Source of the DNA: Clostridium mediterraneense
GTDB lineage: Bacteria > Bacillota > Clostridia > Clostridiales > Clostridiaceae
NCBI RefSeq assembly: GCF_900091705.1
Contig: NZ_LT594785.1
Location: 373,640-437,639 of the forward strand
Length of the DNA: 64,000 nucleotides
Reading direction: 5' to 3'
In this document: positions 42,966 through 51,667 of the stretch, piece after piece
Position numbering within the stretch: the first letter of the stretch is position 1
Layout: every line of letters starts with the position of its first letter
Notes under the pieces: generated by a model
The model's database searches: none
What the model was told of the DNA's origin: nothing
The model's input: only the letters and a program-made list of their open reading frames with translations
Translations under genes and position numbers: made by a program

Positions 42966-43681
42966 TTTTTCACCTTCTTTTTAAGAGAAAATGATAGTAA
43001 TATAGCAGTTGTAACTTTTATCATATAGTAAATTGAGTTAACTACATTTATAGAAGATTTACCATGTTCTCTTTCATTCATAATTACTGGGATTTCAGTA
43101 ACTTTAAAGCCATTGCTTATTAGAATCATAAGAGTTTCTGGTTCTGGATAATCTGCAGGGTAGTATCTAGAAAATAAGTCTATAACCTTTTTATCACATA
43201 ATCTAAAGCCAGATGTAGCATCTGTAATTTTTTCTCTAGTTAAGATTCTTATTAAATAATAAAAGAAATTGATTCCAAGTCTTCTTACAAAACTAGATTG
43301 AAAACCTTGATTATTTATAAATCTAGACCCTATTACAAAATTATATCCTTTCTCTATTTCTTCATAAGCTTGTTTTATGTACTTAGGATTATGTTGACCA
43401 TCTCCATCTATTTGTATGGCATAATCATAATCATTTTCTTTAGCATATTTATAGCCAGTCTGAACAGCTCCCCCTATGCCTAGGTTACACGGTAAATTTA
43501 TGAAATTTACATTTTTTAAAGTTTTTAAAACTTCCTTTGTATTATCAGTTGAAAAATCATTTATTATAAGTGTATCTACCTTTATAGGCATAGTATTTTG
43601 AACTTCATTAATTTTGTTTACTAATTCAGGAAGATTCTTTTCCTCATTAAATGCAGGAACTATTAATAATAATTTTTTCAT
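42962..43681 (-). CDS. Family 2 glycosyltransferase (polyprenyl-phosphate sugar transferase)
   Basis: 239-residue DPM1-like GT2 enzyme that would load a sugar from a nucleotide donor onto undecaprenyl phosphate at the cytoplasmic face. Motifs: LLIVPAFNEEKNLPELVNKI, INDFSTDNTKEVLK, the DxD equivalent AIQIDGDGQHNPKYI (about 90-104) and FVIGSRFI. It lacks the GtrB-type C-terminal helices, which the adjacent DUF2304 protein may replace. First gene of a five-gene operon. Preceded by a plausible TTGACA (opposite 43771-43776). Confidence 0.9.
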   Translation of the reverse strand: MKKLLLIVPAFNEEKNLPELVNKINEVQNTMPIKVDTLIINDFSTDNTKEVLKTLKNVNFINLPCNLGIGGAVQTGYKYAKENDYDYAIQIDGDGQHNPKYIKQAYEEIEKGYNFVIGSRFINNQGFQSSFVRRLGINFFYYLIRILTREKITDATSGFRLCDKKVIDLFSRYYPADYPEPETLMILISNGFKVTEIPVIMNEREHGKSSINVVNSIYYMIKVTTAILLSFSLKKKVKN

Positions 43682-43993
43682 TTGTAACCTCCTGGTAAAA
43701 TTTATTTCTCTAATACAAGTTCATAAAAATAATTATTTGTCGAATTTAGACTACAATAATATGTATTTAATGTCAACAATATTAACTATATTGGAATAAT
43801 ATTAACACAATGAGAAGATTATAGTGTATTACTCTTATTATTCTCATATGGATATATTTTAATGTATAAATTTAAAATTTTAATATAAAAGATAATTAAA
43901 TAATTTTAATATAATAAAAAAGAATTAGTTGATTTTCTTATGTTTTTTATTTTATTTAGCTAATTTAATTTGTATATAAAATTTGTTTCAAAT
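43682..43993. other. AT-rich non-coding stretch between two minus-strand operons
   Basis: Contains the GT2 operon promoter region (minus-strand TTGACA at 43771-43776 with only a weak -10). Nothing else supported; very A/T-rich. Confidence 0.5.
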
Positions 43994-44021
43994 AAAAAGT
44001 GCCGATATTATCGGCACTTTT
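43994..44021 (-). terminator. Terminator of the ABC-2 exporter operon
   Basis: Stem AAAAGTGCCGATA with TATCGGCACTTTT and T-run on the minus strand. Confidence 0.9.
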
Positions 44022-44033
44022 AAAATTAAATTA

Positions 44034-45224
44034 TTAACTTCTAAATAGAGCATCTTCTCTATTGAACATATATCTTGCAAGTAGGACTGCTAGTATTATA
44101 TAAACTATTGACCAAGTAAATGTTAAGATTAAGTGCATTGGAACAAATACTCCAAAGATAGCTTCTTTCATAACAAGAACTGCGTTGATTATTGGGATAT
44201 TATATAATAATAGTGATGATCCTGTTGAATCTAGGTACATAGTACCATATGAAACAATCATAGGTGCAAATGTTAAGAATCCAAGATAAGTTTGAGCTTC
44301 CTTGAATGATTTAGCAAATACACTTATTGCAAGTTGTAATGCACTAAAGCTTAATGTAATAAGTATAGCAAGTGCTGCAATTATTATTATAGCTTTTGGT
44401 GAAAGTGCAAGGCCATCAGTATTCATAAATAAACTATTTGGTATAAACATTGATACGAGGACTCCTATAAAACCAGATAGAGTAGATAGGATTCCCATAA
44501 GTGTTATAGCAGCAAGTTTACCAATTAAAATTGAACTTCTGCTAGCTCTAGTACTTAATAGTGGTTCAAGTGAACCTCTTTCTTTTTCGCCAGCCGCAAG
44601 ATCAGTTGCAGCTGCAGCTCCACCTTGTGCTGCATAAGCTAAAACGAACATAGGTAAAAGCATAGCTATTAATTGAAGTGAATGTGCTTCATTCTCATTT
44701 TGTATGCCGACACCAACAGGTTCTATATTAATAGGGTTTAATAAATTATTATCAACTCCAAGTGATGATAATCTGTTGCTTACAGTTTGTTTACTAAATC
44801 CACTAATTACTTCTTCAAGTGTTGAAAGTGCTATTTGTGATTTTTGGCTTGTATTATCATAATAAATCTTTAAGTTAGCACTACCATCTTTAGAAGCGAT
44901 TGCAGAATTAAAGTTATTTGGAATATCTAAATAAAGATAAATCTCATTATCTTTTAATGCTTGTTCTGGATTAGATACATTTATAATTTGAATTCCATTA
45001 ACTTGTTCTAATGCTTGCTCAAGTGATGAATTTTGATTTCCAACTATCGCAATTCTAAGTCCATCTTTAACAGCATTAGTATTACTAGCAGCAGACCCTC
45101 CTATAATGTAAAGGATAAATGGTAAAATAAATATTGGTAATAATACAGCGCCTAAAAATGCTTTTCTATCTCTGAATAAATCTCGCATTTCTTTTTTAAA
45201 GACAAGCCATGACATACTATTCAT
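44034..45224 (-). CDS. natB: ABC-2 type permease (NatB-like)
   Basis: 396-residue permease subunit. One N-terminal helix (about 26-44, AFLGAVLLPIFILPFILYII) precedes an extracellular domain with LYLDIPNNFNSAI, then six helices (from about 190) with GEKERGSLEPLLSTRASRSS, the NatB/CcmB-type coupling region. It pairs with the ATPase gene upstream, which it overlaps by 8 bases. NatAB in B. subtilis exports sodium; other members export drugs or peptides. ATG 45224 with GGAGGTG upstream is chosen over the TTG at 45239. Confidence 0.87.
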   Translation of the reverse strand: MNSMSWLVFKKEMRDLFRDRKAFLGAVLLPIFILPFILYIIGGSAASNTNAVKDGLRIAIVGNQNSSLEQALEQVNGIQIINVSNPEQALKDNEIYLYLDIPNNFNSAIASKDGSANLKIYYDNTSQKSQIALSTLEEVISGFSKQTVSNRLSSLGVDNNLLNPINIEPVGVGIQNENEAHSLQLIAMLLPMFVLAYAAQGGAAAATDLAAGEKERGSLEPLLSTRASRSSILIGKLAAITLMGILSTLSGFIGVLVSMFIPNSLFMNTDGLALSPKAIIIIAALAILITLSFSALQLAISVFAKSFKEAQTYLGFLTFAPMIVSYGTMYLDSTGSSLLLYNIPIINAVLVMKEAIFGVFVPMHLILTFTWSIVYIILAVLLARYMFNREDALFRS

Positions 45225-45951
45225 TTGACTCACCTCCAATTAGATGAATGAAGATTTCTTCTAAATCATCATTTTGATATTTAGCTTTTAATTCAGGGAT
45301 AGTTCCTACTTCGACTATTTTACCTTTATGAATTATAGCGACTCTATCACATAATTTTTCAACTTCATACATGCTGTGGCTTGATAAGATTACTGCCTTA
45401 TTATCTTTTTTACAATTTAAAATAAATCTTTGAACAGATCTTGTAGCTGAAACATCAAGTCCAGTACATGGTTCATCAAAAAGCATAACTTTTGGATCAT
45501 GAACTATACTTCTAGCTATAGAAACTTTTTGTTTCATACCTCTTGAAAACTTTCCAGCAACTCTATCTATATAACTATCCATCTCAAAATCTTTGATAAG
45601 TTTTTCTATATTTTTATTAGCTTGTTTTTTTGAAAGCCCACCAAGCTGTGCAAAATACATAATATTTTCTCTTGCTGTGAGTCTGTCATAAATTCCAACA
45701 TCACCACCAAAAAGAATACCAATGCTTCCCCTAACTCCAGCAGGATCTTTATTTACATCATGTCCATTGACTATTGCTGTTCCAGCTGATGGTTGAAGCA
45801 TAGTAGCTATCATTCTAAGTGCTGTTGTTTTACCAGCCCCATTTTCACCTAGTAGTCCAAGAATTTCGCCTTCATTAACACTAAAGCTAATTCCATCTAC
45901 TGCTGTGAAGTTCTTAAATTTTTTAGTAAGACCTTTAACTTCTAAAACCAT
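45217..45951 (-). CDS. natA: ABC transporter ATPase (NatA-like)
   Basis: 244-residue ATP-binding subunit. Walker A GENGAGKTT (about 35-43), signature FSRGMKQKVSIARSI (about 135), Walker B VMLFDEPCTGLD (about 155) and the switch His in VILSSHSMYEVE are intact. Translationally coupled with the permease gene downstream. AGGAGAA precedes the ATG. Also 28 bases downstream of another ABC ATPase gene, so all five genes from 47843 to 44034 may form one transcript. Confidence 0.88.
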   Translation of the reverse strand: MVLEVKGLTKKFKNFTAVDGISFSVNEGEILGLLGENGAGKTTALRMIATMLQPSAGTAIVNGHDVNKDPAGVRGSIGILFGGDVGIYDRLTARENIMYFAQLGGLSKKQANKNIEKLIKDFEMDSYIDRVAGKFSRGMKQKVSIARSIVHDPKVMLFDEPCTGLDVSATRSVQRFILNCKKDNKAVILSSHSMYEVEKLCDRVAIIHKGKIVEVGTIPELKAKYQNDDLEEIFIHLIGGESNE

Positions 45952-45979
45952 AATATTCTCCTATTCCTGTATTTTTTCT

Positions 45980-46828
45980 TTAGTTTAAATAATAAAGCAT
46001 AAGACTCTCTAAAGAAGGCTTTTCATAAATAGCTTCTTCTCCAAGTAAGTTGAAAGTTTTTTTATAATCATTAGTTAAAGCTTCAAATCCAAATGAATTA
46101 GTTTTAATACTAACAAAATTTTGTTTTATTTCATCATCAAGTAGATTTAAAGGACCTTTGACTATTTTATGATTATCAAGTAATAAATCTTTTTCGCCAC
46201 TAAGCATTATTTTACCATTGTTTAAAAAATAAACAAAGTCAGCTGCTTTTTCAAGGTCACTTGTTATATGAGAAGAGTAGAATACGCTCATTTCACCATC
46301 TTCCATATTTTCAAGTAATATATCTAAAAATTCATTTCTTATTATAGGGTCAAGATTTACTGTAGGCTCATCCATTAAAAGCAGTTTAGGTCTATATGAA
46401 AGAGCCATACAAAGCTCAAATTGTTTTTTCTTACCTGAAGATAAATCTTTAAACTTTTTAGATTCATCTAAAGAAAATTTTTTTATATATTTTGAATAGA
46501 GTGATTCATCCCATGATTTATAAAAGGGAGCAATCATCTTCTTTATATCTATAAGTTTAGTATCTTCAGGAAATGCAGAATTACTACCTATATAAGCTAA
46601 ATTTTGTTTTATTTCAGCTTCATTTTCTCTTAATTTTTTATTAAATAGAGTAATTTGACCATTATCAGGATGTAACATATCTATAATTAATTTAATAGTA
46701 GTTGTTTTACCAGATCCATTTTGGCCAATAAAGCCAGTTATATAACCTTTAGGAATTTTTAAATTATCTATATCTAAATAAAAGTTGCCTAGTTGTTTTT
46801 TTAGATTTTTAATTTCTACTGCATTCAT
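45980..46828 (-). CDS. ABC transporter ATPase (YtrB-like)
   Basis: 282-residue ATPase with Walker A GQNGSGKTT (about 35-43), signature LSSGKKKQFELCMALSYRP, Walker B LLLMDEPTVNLDPI and a switch His in SVFYSSHITSDLEKA. The C-terminal 70 residues extend beyond the core, as in YtrB/YtrE-type ATPases. It begins 2 bases after the GntR-type regulator gene. With the 208-residue permease at 47217-47843 it forms a YtrA-like operon, a class induced by cell-wall antibiotics in Bacillus. Confidence 0.88.
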   Translation of the reverse strand: MNAVEIKNLKKQLGNFYLDIDNLKIPKGYITGFIGQNGSGKTTTIKLIIDMLHPDNGQITLFNKKLRENEAEIKQNLAYIGSNSAFPEDTKLIDIKKMIAPFYKSWDESLYSKYIKKFSLDESKKFKDLSSGKKKQFELCMALSYRPKLLLMDEPTVNLDPIIRNEFLDILLENMEDGEMSVFYSSHITSDLEKAADFVYFLNNGKIMLSGEKDLLLDNHKIVKGPLNLLDDEIKQNFVSIKTNSFGFEALTNDYKKTFNLLGEEAIYEKPSLESLMLYYLN

Positions 46829-46830
46829 AG

Positions 46831-47205
46831 TTATACCTCCTCATAAAGAATTTTAATTATTTCTATAAGATTTTCCTCTTCTAGATTTATAGACTTTGCA
46901 GTCTTAATTATTTGTGTAAGACTATCTTCAATTTTTGATATAGTCAGTTCACGAAGTCTATCACTGTTTTTCATAGCAACGAAGCTTCCTTTACCTGGAG
47001 TAGTTTCTATAAATCCTTCACTTTCTAGTTCTTCATAAGCCTTTTTTGTTGTTATTATGCTAACCTTGAGTTCCTTTGCAAGCATTCTTATAGAAGGAAG
47101 TGGATCACCAGGATTTAAATTCTCCCTTAGAATTTCACCTTCTATTTGAGTTTTTATTTGTTTGTATAAAGGAACTGAAGATGAGTTTGAAATTAGTATA
47201 TTCAT
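46831..47205 (-). CDS. GntR family regulator, YtrA subfamily
   Basis: 124 residues: an N-terminal GntR winged helix (about 8-75, SVPLYKQIKTQIEGEIL, then GDPLPSIRMLAKELKVSIIT and GFIETTPGKGSFVA) followed by only about 45 residues of helices instead of an effector domain. This short architecture is the YtrA class, always linked to ABC transporters. AAGGAG precedes the ATG. The operator-like repeat at 47917-47941 is its likely binding site. Confidence 0.9.
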   Translation of the reverse strand: MNILISNSSSVPLYKQIKTQIEGEILRENLNPGDPLPSIRMLAKELKVSIITTKKAYEELESEGFIETTPGKGSFVAMKNSDRLRELTISKIEDSLTQIIKTAKSINLEEENLIEIIKILYEEV

Positions 47206-47216
47206 GTTTAAACTCC

Positions 47217-47843
47217 TTAATTTAAAAGTTGTTTTCTTTCGTATATTCCTATAGATATTATAAGGGAAATCACAAATAAAATAATTGCTATTATTAATAA
47301 AATTATCAAAACTATATTAGGTACAACTGAATTAAATCTAGAATAAAAAGTTGTACTTAATGCTATTGAAATTACATATCCAACTTGATAAACAATTTTT
47401 TTAAAGTAAATATCTAAAGGCATGAATATTGAAAATGTAATAAGGTTTAAAACTGTTAGTAGCACTATTGAACTTAATTGATAATCAAGAGAATTTATAA
47501 AATAAATTAGATTAAATTTATTTAAAATAATAGATACCATATAATCAAAAATAGAAAGTAATGTTCCAGACATCATTATGATAAAAGCAAATAAATATTT
47601 AGATTTTATTATTTGAGACTTTTTTACTGGTAATCTAAAATTCAGAGCATTTGTATTAGAAGCATATTCTTTTTTTAGACTAAAAAGTAAGCAAGCTTGA
47701 ACTGCTATTACTAGAGGTATATAAAGTACAACTGGTACAAACATAATGAGTAAGTTTAAAAATATAAGAAGACATATAAAAGACTTATTTTTTAATGTAG
47801 AGTAAGCATATTCTTTTTTTAAAAGAGTAGTGTAAATATTCAT
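47217..47843 (-). CDS. ABC-2-like permease, first gene of the YtrA-type operon
   Basis: 208-residue membrane protein with about six helices (FICLLIFLNLLIMFVPVVLY; YLFAFIIMMSGTLLSIFDY; SIVLLTVLNLITFSIFMPL; IVLIILLIIAIILFVISLI). An N-terminal amphipathic KKEYAYSTLKNK resembles the coupling helix of ABC-2 proteins. ATG 47843 has GGGGG just upstream; the in-frame ATG at 47888 lacks one. Unusually the permease gene comes before the regulator (permease-GntR-ATPase). Substrate unknown. Confidence 0.78.
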   Translation of the reverse strand: MNIYTTLLKKEYAYSTLKNKSFICLLIFLNLLIMFVPVVLYIPLVIAVQACLLFSLKKEYASNTNALNFRLPVKKSQIIKSKYLFAFIIMMSGTLLSIFDYMVSIILNKFNLIYFINSLDYQLSSIVLLTVLNLITFSIFMPLDIYFKKIVYQVGYVISIALSTTFYSRFNSVVPNIVLIILLIIAIILFVISLIISIGIYERKQLLN

Positions 47844-47916
47844 ATTAGACCCCCATCCTATTATTTTTTTCAATTTTTTTAATATCATGATATTCTACTA
47901 AAATATATCTGTTATT

Positions 47917-47941
47917 ACTGTGTATAAACAGTATATACAGT
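47917..47941. promoter_or_regulatory. Operator-like imperfect palindrome for the GntR/YtrA regulator
   Basis: Outer ACTGT...ACAGT with inner TATA...TATA half-sites and an extra ACAGT in the centre. It lies just downstream of a minus-strand promoter TTGACT (47975-47980), 17-bp spacer, TACTAT (47952-47957), so a bound protein would block initiation or early elongation. Confidence 0.6.
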
Positions 47942-48047
47942 TAATGATTTTATAGTACCATTATGTTTTTTTTTAGTCAATAAAAATTTTATTTTTTTAT
48001 AAATTAATTTTTAAATAAAAAATTTGTGTTAATTAATTCTAAAGTTG

Positions 48048-48075
48048 TTGACTTTAGGAGTAGATACTTTAAAAT
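48048..48075 (+). promoter_or_regulatory. Promoter of the second MATE gene
   Basis: TTGACT (48048-48053), 16-base spacer, TAAAAT (48070-48075). Start expected near 48082, ten bases before the leader hairpin. Confidence 0.5.
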
Positions 48076-48091
48076 TAGAATGATTAATATA

Positions 48092-48135
48092 AAGGCAGAT
48101 GGGTGGCAAAACTACCCATGTGCCTTATTTTTTTG
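48092..48135 (+). terminator. Terminator-like attenuator hairpin in the MATE leader
   Basis: AAGGCA (48092-48097) pairs with TGCCTT (48121-48126) and ATGGGT (48099-48104) with ACCCAT (48114-48119). Seven T follow. No plus-strand gene lies upstream, so this terminator is inside the leader of the MATE gene rather than at the end of another gene. Confidence 0.7.
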
Positions 48136-48161
48136 AAAGAACTAATAAGGGGGACATAGTT

Positions 48162-49541
48162 TTGAAAGGAATATTTAAAGATAAAAAATTCTTAAAAACC
48201 TTATGGATTTTAGCAATACCAATAGTTATTCAAAATTTCATAATGTCATCATTAAATTTAGTAGACAACCTTATGATTGGAAGTCTTGGTGAAGAGGCAA
48301 TAGCAGCAGTAGGACTTGCTAATCAATACTTCTTTGTATTTATGCTTTGTATTTCTGGTATTACTGCTGGAGCAAGTATTTTTATGGCTCAATATTGGGG
48401 AAGAAAAGATGTTGATAAAATAAAAACAGTATTGGGTTTATCAATTGTAATAGGTTTTATAGCATCAATAATTTTTGCAATAGCTGCATTCTTTGCAGCA
48501 GAGTCTATAATGAAGATACTATCTAAAGATCCTAAAGTTGTAAAACTTGGAGTAGAATATTTAAGAGTAGCAGCTATAAGTTATTTAATAACTAATATTA
48601 CAATGGCATATTCAGCAGCATTAAGAAGTACAGAACAGCCTAGAATTCCAATGGTTGCAAGTATTATTGGAGTATTATGTAATGCTTTTTTAAACTGGGT
48701 ATTTATATTTGGAAATTTAGGTGTAGAAGCTATGGGAGTTATGGGAGCAGCACTTGCTACAACAATAGCGAGAGCTGTAGAAATGGCTTATATCTTAATA
48801 AGAGTTTATATAGGAAAAAATAAAATATCAGCAAAAATAAAGGAATTAATAAACTTTAATTTTGAATTTATAAAAATCTATTTTAAAACTTCATGGTCAG
48901 TTATAGCTAATGAAATCATTTGGTCTGTTGGAATGATGGTTTATTCAATATCATACGCAAGAATAGGAACAAATGCTGTTGCATCAATGCAAATAGCAAC
49001 AACTTTGAGTAATTTATTTATGGTTATAGGTATAGGAATAGCAGTTGCTTCTTCAATAATGATAGCTAATAAAATAGGAGCTGATGAGGAAGATGTTGCA
49101 AAAGATTATGCTGGTAAGATAGGAATATTATCACCAATAGTAGGAGTGGTAATAGGTATATTCCTTTGGATTTTTGCACCTATAATTGTGAAACCTTTTA
49201 ATATAGGTGCTGAAACAACAAGAGATACAATTAATGTTTTAAGATTGATAGCAGTATTTACTCCTATCAGAACTTATAATGTTGTTATGATTGTCGGAGT
49301 TTTAAGAGGTGGTGGAGATACTACTTTTTCAATGCTCGTTCAAGCAGGAACAATATGGCTTTATTCAGTTCCAGCAGCTTTTATAGGAGCAACTACATTT
49401 GGTTTATCTCTAATATCTGTTTATTTCTTAATTTGTGTAGAAGAATTTATTAAATTATTCTTTGAAATTTATAGATTAAAATCAGGAAAGTGGATTAAAA
49501 ACGTTATAGAAGAAACAGAGGTGGAAAATCTCGCTATCTAA
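48162..49541 (+). CDS. MATE family efflux transporter
   Basis: 459-residue twelve-helix exporter. MATE motifs include ASSLNLVDNLMIGSLGEEAIAA-like spacing at the N-terminus (NLVDNLMIGSLG, AVGLANQYFF), GITAGASIFMAQYWG and, in the second half, GVLRGGGDTTFSM. TTG 48162 is chosen because AAGGGGGAC precedes it and MKGIFKDKKFLKTLW is a normal MATE start. The longer frame from 48099 would run through the leader hairpin. Preceded by a terminator-like attenuator, which suggests that expression is conditional. Substrate unknown. Confidence 0.9.
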   Translation: MKGIFKDKKFLKTLWILAIPIVIQNFIMSSLNLVDNLMIGSLGEEAIAAVGLANQYFFVFMLCISGITAGASIFMAQYWGRKDVDKIKTVLGLSIVIGFIASIIFAIAAFFAAESIMKILSKDPKVVKLGVEYLRVAAISYLITNITMAYSAALRSTEQPRIPMVASIIGVLCNAFLNWVFIFGNLGVEAMGVMGAALATTIARAVEMAYILIRVYIGKNKISAKIKELINFNFEFIKIYFKTSWSVIANEIIWSVGMMVYSISYARIGTNAVASMQIATTLSNLFMVIGIGIAVASSIMIANKIGADEEDVAKDYAGKIGILSPIVGVVIGIFLWIFAPIIVKPFNIGAETTRDTINVLRLIAVFTPIRTYNVVMIVGVLRGGGDTTFSMLVQAGTIWLYSVPAAFIGATTFGLSLISVYFLICVEEFIKLFFEIYRLKSGKWIKNVIEETEVENLAI

Positions 49542-49592
49542 AATAAACCACTGTTATAATAATATTGTTATAATGATATAGAGGTGGTTAAA

Positions 49593-50096
49593 ATGAACGG
49601 AAAGATAAGATTATCAGGTATAGCATACGAGAGTTTAGTTAATGGTCCAGGGATGAGAAGAGTATTTTTCTCACAAGGATGTAGACATAAATGTAAGGGA
49701 TGTTTTAATCCAGATACACATGATTTTAATGGTGGAGAACTTAGGGATATGGACGAACTTATAGATGATGTTAAAGAAAATCCTATTCTTAAAGGTATTA
49801 CATTTAGTGGGGGAGATCCATTAGAACAAGCAGATAAATTTGCATATATGGCTAAAGAATTTAAGAAAATGAATCTTAATATTTGGTGCTATACAGGATA
49901 TAAATTTGAGTATCTATTAGAGAATAGTAATGCTCAAAATAAATTTAGAGATTTACTAGAAAATATAGATGTACTAGTTGACGGAAGATTTGAAGAAAGC
50001 TTAAAAGAAGAGGGCTTAAAATTTAAGGGCTCAAGTAATCAAAGAATTATAGATGTACCAAAAAGCCTTAAAGCTGGTGAGGTAGTCTTACTATAA
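49593..50096 (+). CDS. nrdG: Anaerobic ribonucleotide reductase activating protein
   Basis: 167-residue radical-SAM enzyme that installs the glycyl radical on NrdD. The CxxxCxxC cluster motif is at Cys30, Cys34 and Cys37 (CRHKCKGCFNPDTHDF), and the SAM-binding GGDPLEQ at about 74-80. ATG 49593 follows GAGGTGG; the in-frame GTG at 49584 lies in that site. It is separated from nrdD by about 17 kb and no NrdR box is visible upstream, unlike nrdD. It lies 51 bases behind the MATE gene with no terminator between, so read-through is possible. Confidence 0.94.
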   Translation: MNGKIRLSGIAYESLVNGPGMRRVFFSQGCRHKCKGCFNPDTHDFNGGELRDMDELIDDVKENPILKGITFSGGDPLEQADKFAYMAKEFKKMNLNIWCYTGYKFEYLLENSNAQNKFRDLLENIDVLVDGRFEESLKEEGLKFKGSSNQRIIDVPKSLKAGEVVLL

Positions 50097-50103
50097 ATAC
50101 AAG

Positions 50104-50136
50104 AAAAATGCTTATCAAAATGATAAGCATTTTTTA
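50104..50136. terminator. Terminator after nrdG (bidirectional)
   Basis: Perfect stem AAAAATGCTTATCA with TGATAAGCATTTTT, loop AAA, then T-run. It also fits the convergent gene. Confidence 0.9.
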
Positions 50137-50138
50137 TT

Positions 50139-51026
50139 TTAAAGTATTAATCCTGCAAAAAGAATGAAAAGATATATAAGAATTATAAGTATAGTAAAAC
50201 CAATTGTAAGAAGTATAGATAATATTTTTATTAGTTTATTTTTTATATTACGAAGTACAATTAGATTTATAAGTATAGGTATAGCTATGATAGTACCAGT
50301 ACTTAGTGTGATAAAAATTACGTCGATAATTGATAGTGGTAAGACTTTGATTCTTTCTTCAAACCCACTATTCTTATCATAAATAAAGGTATCACCATTT
50401 AAATATCTTTCACATTCTAATTTATCAGTATAAATATTTATTTTAAAAGATTCATAATCATCTTCTATATTTGTAGTTTCTTTACCTGTTTCTGTATTTA
50501 TAATATAGGAACCATTAGAACTTTGGACTAAACAATATATACCATCATTAAATGGAAATACACTTAAGTCTTCGTTTTTATGTATTCTATCTCTTAAGTT
50601 AGTTAATTGATTATCTGAAAGTGGCACAGGATATTTTAATATATACTGTTCATTATTTATATTTAATTTAAGGTAAGTAGAATCTTTTGTAATTATATAA
50701 TCTGAATATTTTGTATCAATATCTTTATTAAAAGTTAGTAATTCAGATTGAGCTTTAAATTCTTTTTCAAAATTTTGATCTAAGTTATAGGAGAAAGCTT
50801 TACTTTTTACAGCTTTATACTCTCCTTTAGGTATGAATATATCAAATCTATTAGCGTCTATATTATATTGTATTTCTTTTTCATTATTAATTTTTTCTGT
50901 TCTTTTTTGGTTTATATCATTATATATGATATAAGAAATATTTATTAAAAAATGTCCAATTATAATAAATAAGATAGCTAAAATAATTTTTTTATTTTTT
51001 GTCCAAAAGCTTTTTTTGTTTTCCAC
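50139..51026 (-). CDS. Membrane protein with extracytoplasmic middle, unknown function
   Basis: 295 residues. One N-terminal helix (about 11-33) is followed by an extracytoplasmic region of about 185 residues (FDIFIPKGEYKAVKSKAFSY; YCLVQSSNGSYIINTETGKE) and two or three C-terminal helices (from about 228). The start is GTG 51026 with GGGGGAC upstream. No domain recognised. Single gene with its own promoter region; could be a sensor of wall stress or a transport accessory, but nothing in sequence decides this. Confidence 0.75.
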   Translation of the reverse strand: MENKKSFWTKNKKIILAILFIIIGHFLINISYIIYNDINQKRTEKINNEKEIQYNIDANRFDIFIPKGEYKAVKSKAFSYNLDQNFEKEFKAQSELLTFNKDIDTKYSDYIITKDSTYLKLNINNEQYILKYPVPLSDNQLTNLRDRIHKNEDLSVFPFNDGIYCLVQSSNGSYIINTETGKETTNIEDDYESFKINIYTDKLECERYLNGDTFIYDKNSGFEERIKVLPLSIIDVIFITLSTGTIIAIPILINLIVLRNIKNKLIKILSILLTIGFTILIILIYLFILFAGLIL

Positions 51027-51220
51027 TAGTTGTCCCCCATTGATGTTTATTTTTATACCAATTATATAACAAATTTAGTTATTATTGTATTATATAGAAA
51101 TGAATTTACAATTAAGAGCTTATTTATATAATGATTTTATATTATTAATATTTATGTAATTTATTATTATGTAAAATAAAGGTATAATTTACTTATAAAA
51201 GGAAAATTATGGAGGGTTAT

Positions 51221-51613
51221 ATGAAAAAAGTAATAACAACAGTACTTTTAGCGAGTACAATAATTTCAATAGGTGTTACAGCTACAAAAGCAGAGGATGT
51301 AAAATCTAAGAATACAAGTATAGAGATTACTGAGAATGAGATATGTGAAGAAGGGTGCACAAAAACTCATCAAGGTGAAGAAAGATTTTTTATATCTGAT
51401 GAAATTTTAATGGGCTTTAAGAAGAATTCTAATATTGATCGTCAGAAAGCCATTGATTCAGCTAAGAACTGGTATAATACAAATAATAAAGAATATAATG
51501 AATATATGATAGTAGTTAATGGGGGAAGATATGAGTGCTATAATATGTGTACGAAGCACAGAAATATAAATCCTTATGATTATGGGTTTAAAGATGAATA
51601 TAAAGAAGATTAA
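51221..51613 (+). CDS. Small secreted cysteine-containing protein
   Basis: 130 residues with a clear Sec signal peptide (MKKVITTVLLASTIISIGVT, cleavage likely after ATKA). The mature part is about 105 residues and polar, with four cysteines (CEEGC near residue 44 and ECYNMC near 108) that could form disulfides or bind metal. There is no transmembrane segment. GGAGG lies before ATG 51221; the upstream in-frame ATG at 51209 overlaps it. Family not recognised. Confidence 0.75.
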   Translation: MKKVITTVLLASTIISIGVTATKAEDVKSKNTSIEITENEICEEGCTKTHQGEERFFISDEILMGFKKNSNIDRQKAIDSAKNWYNTNNKEYNEYMIVVNGGRYECYNMCTKHRNINPYDYGFKDEYKED

Positions 51614-51667
51614 TTTTAATTTCTTTTGCTATAATAAATAATATATTTTAGTAAAAGGAGATTAATT

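Noticed and set aside
43298-43799. Two plus-strand open frames of 61 codons around the GT2 gene
   Set aside because: They oppose the conserved glycosyltransferase or run into AT-rich intergenic DNA and lack ribosome binding sites.
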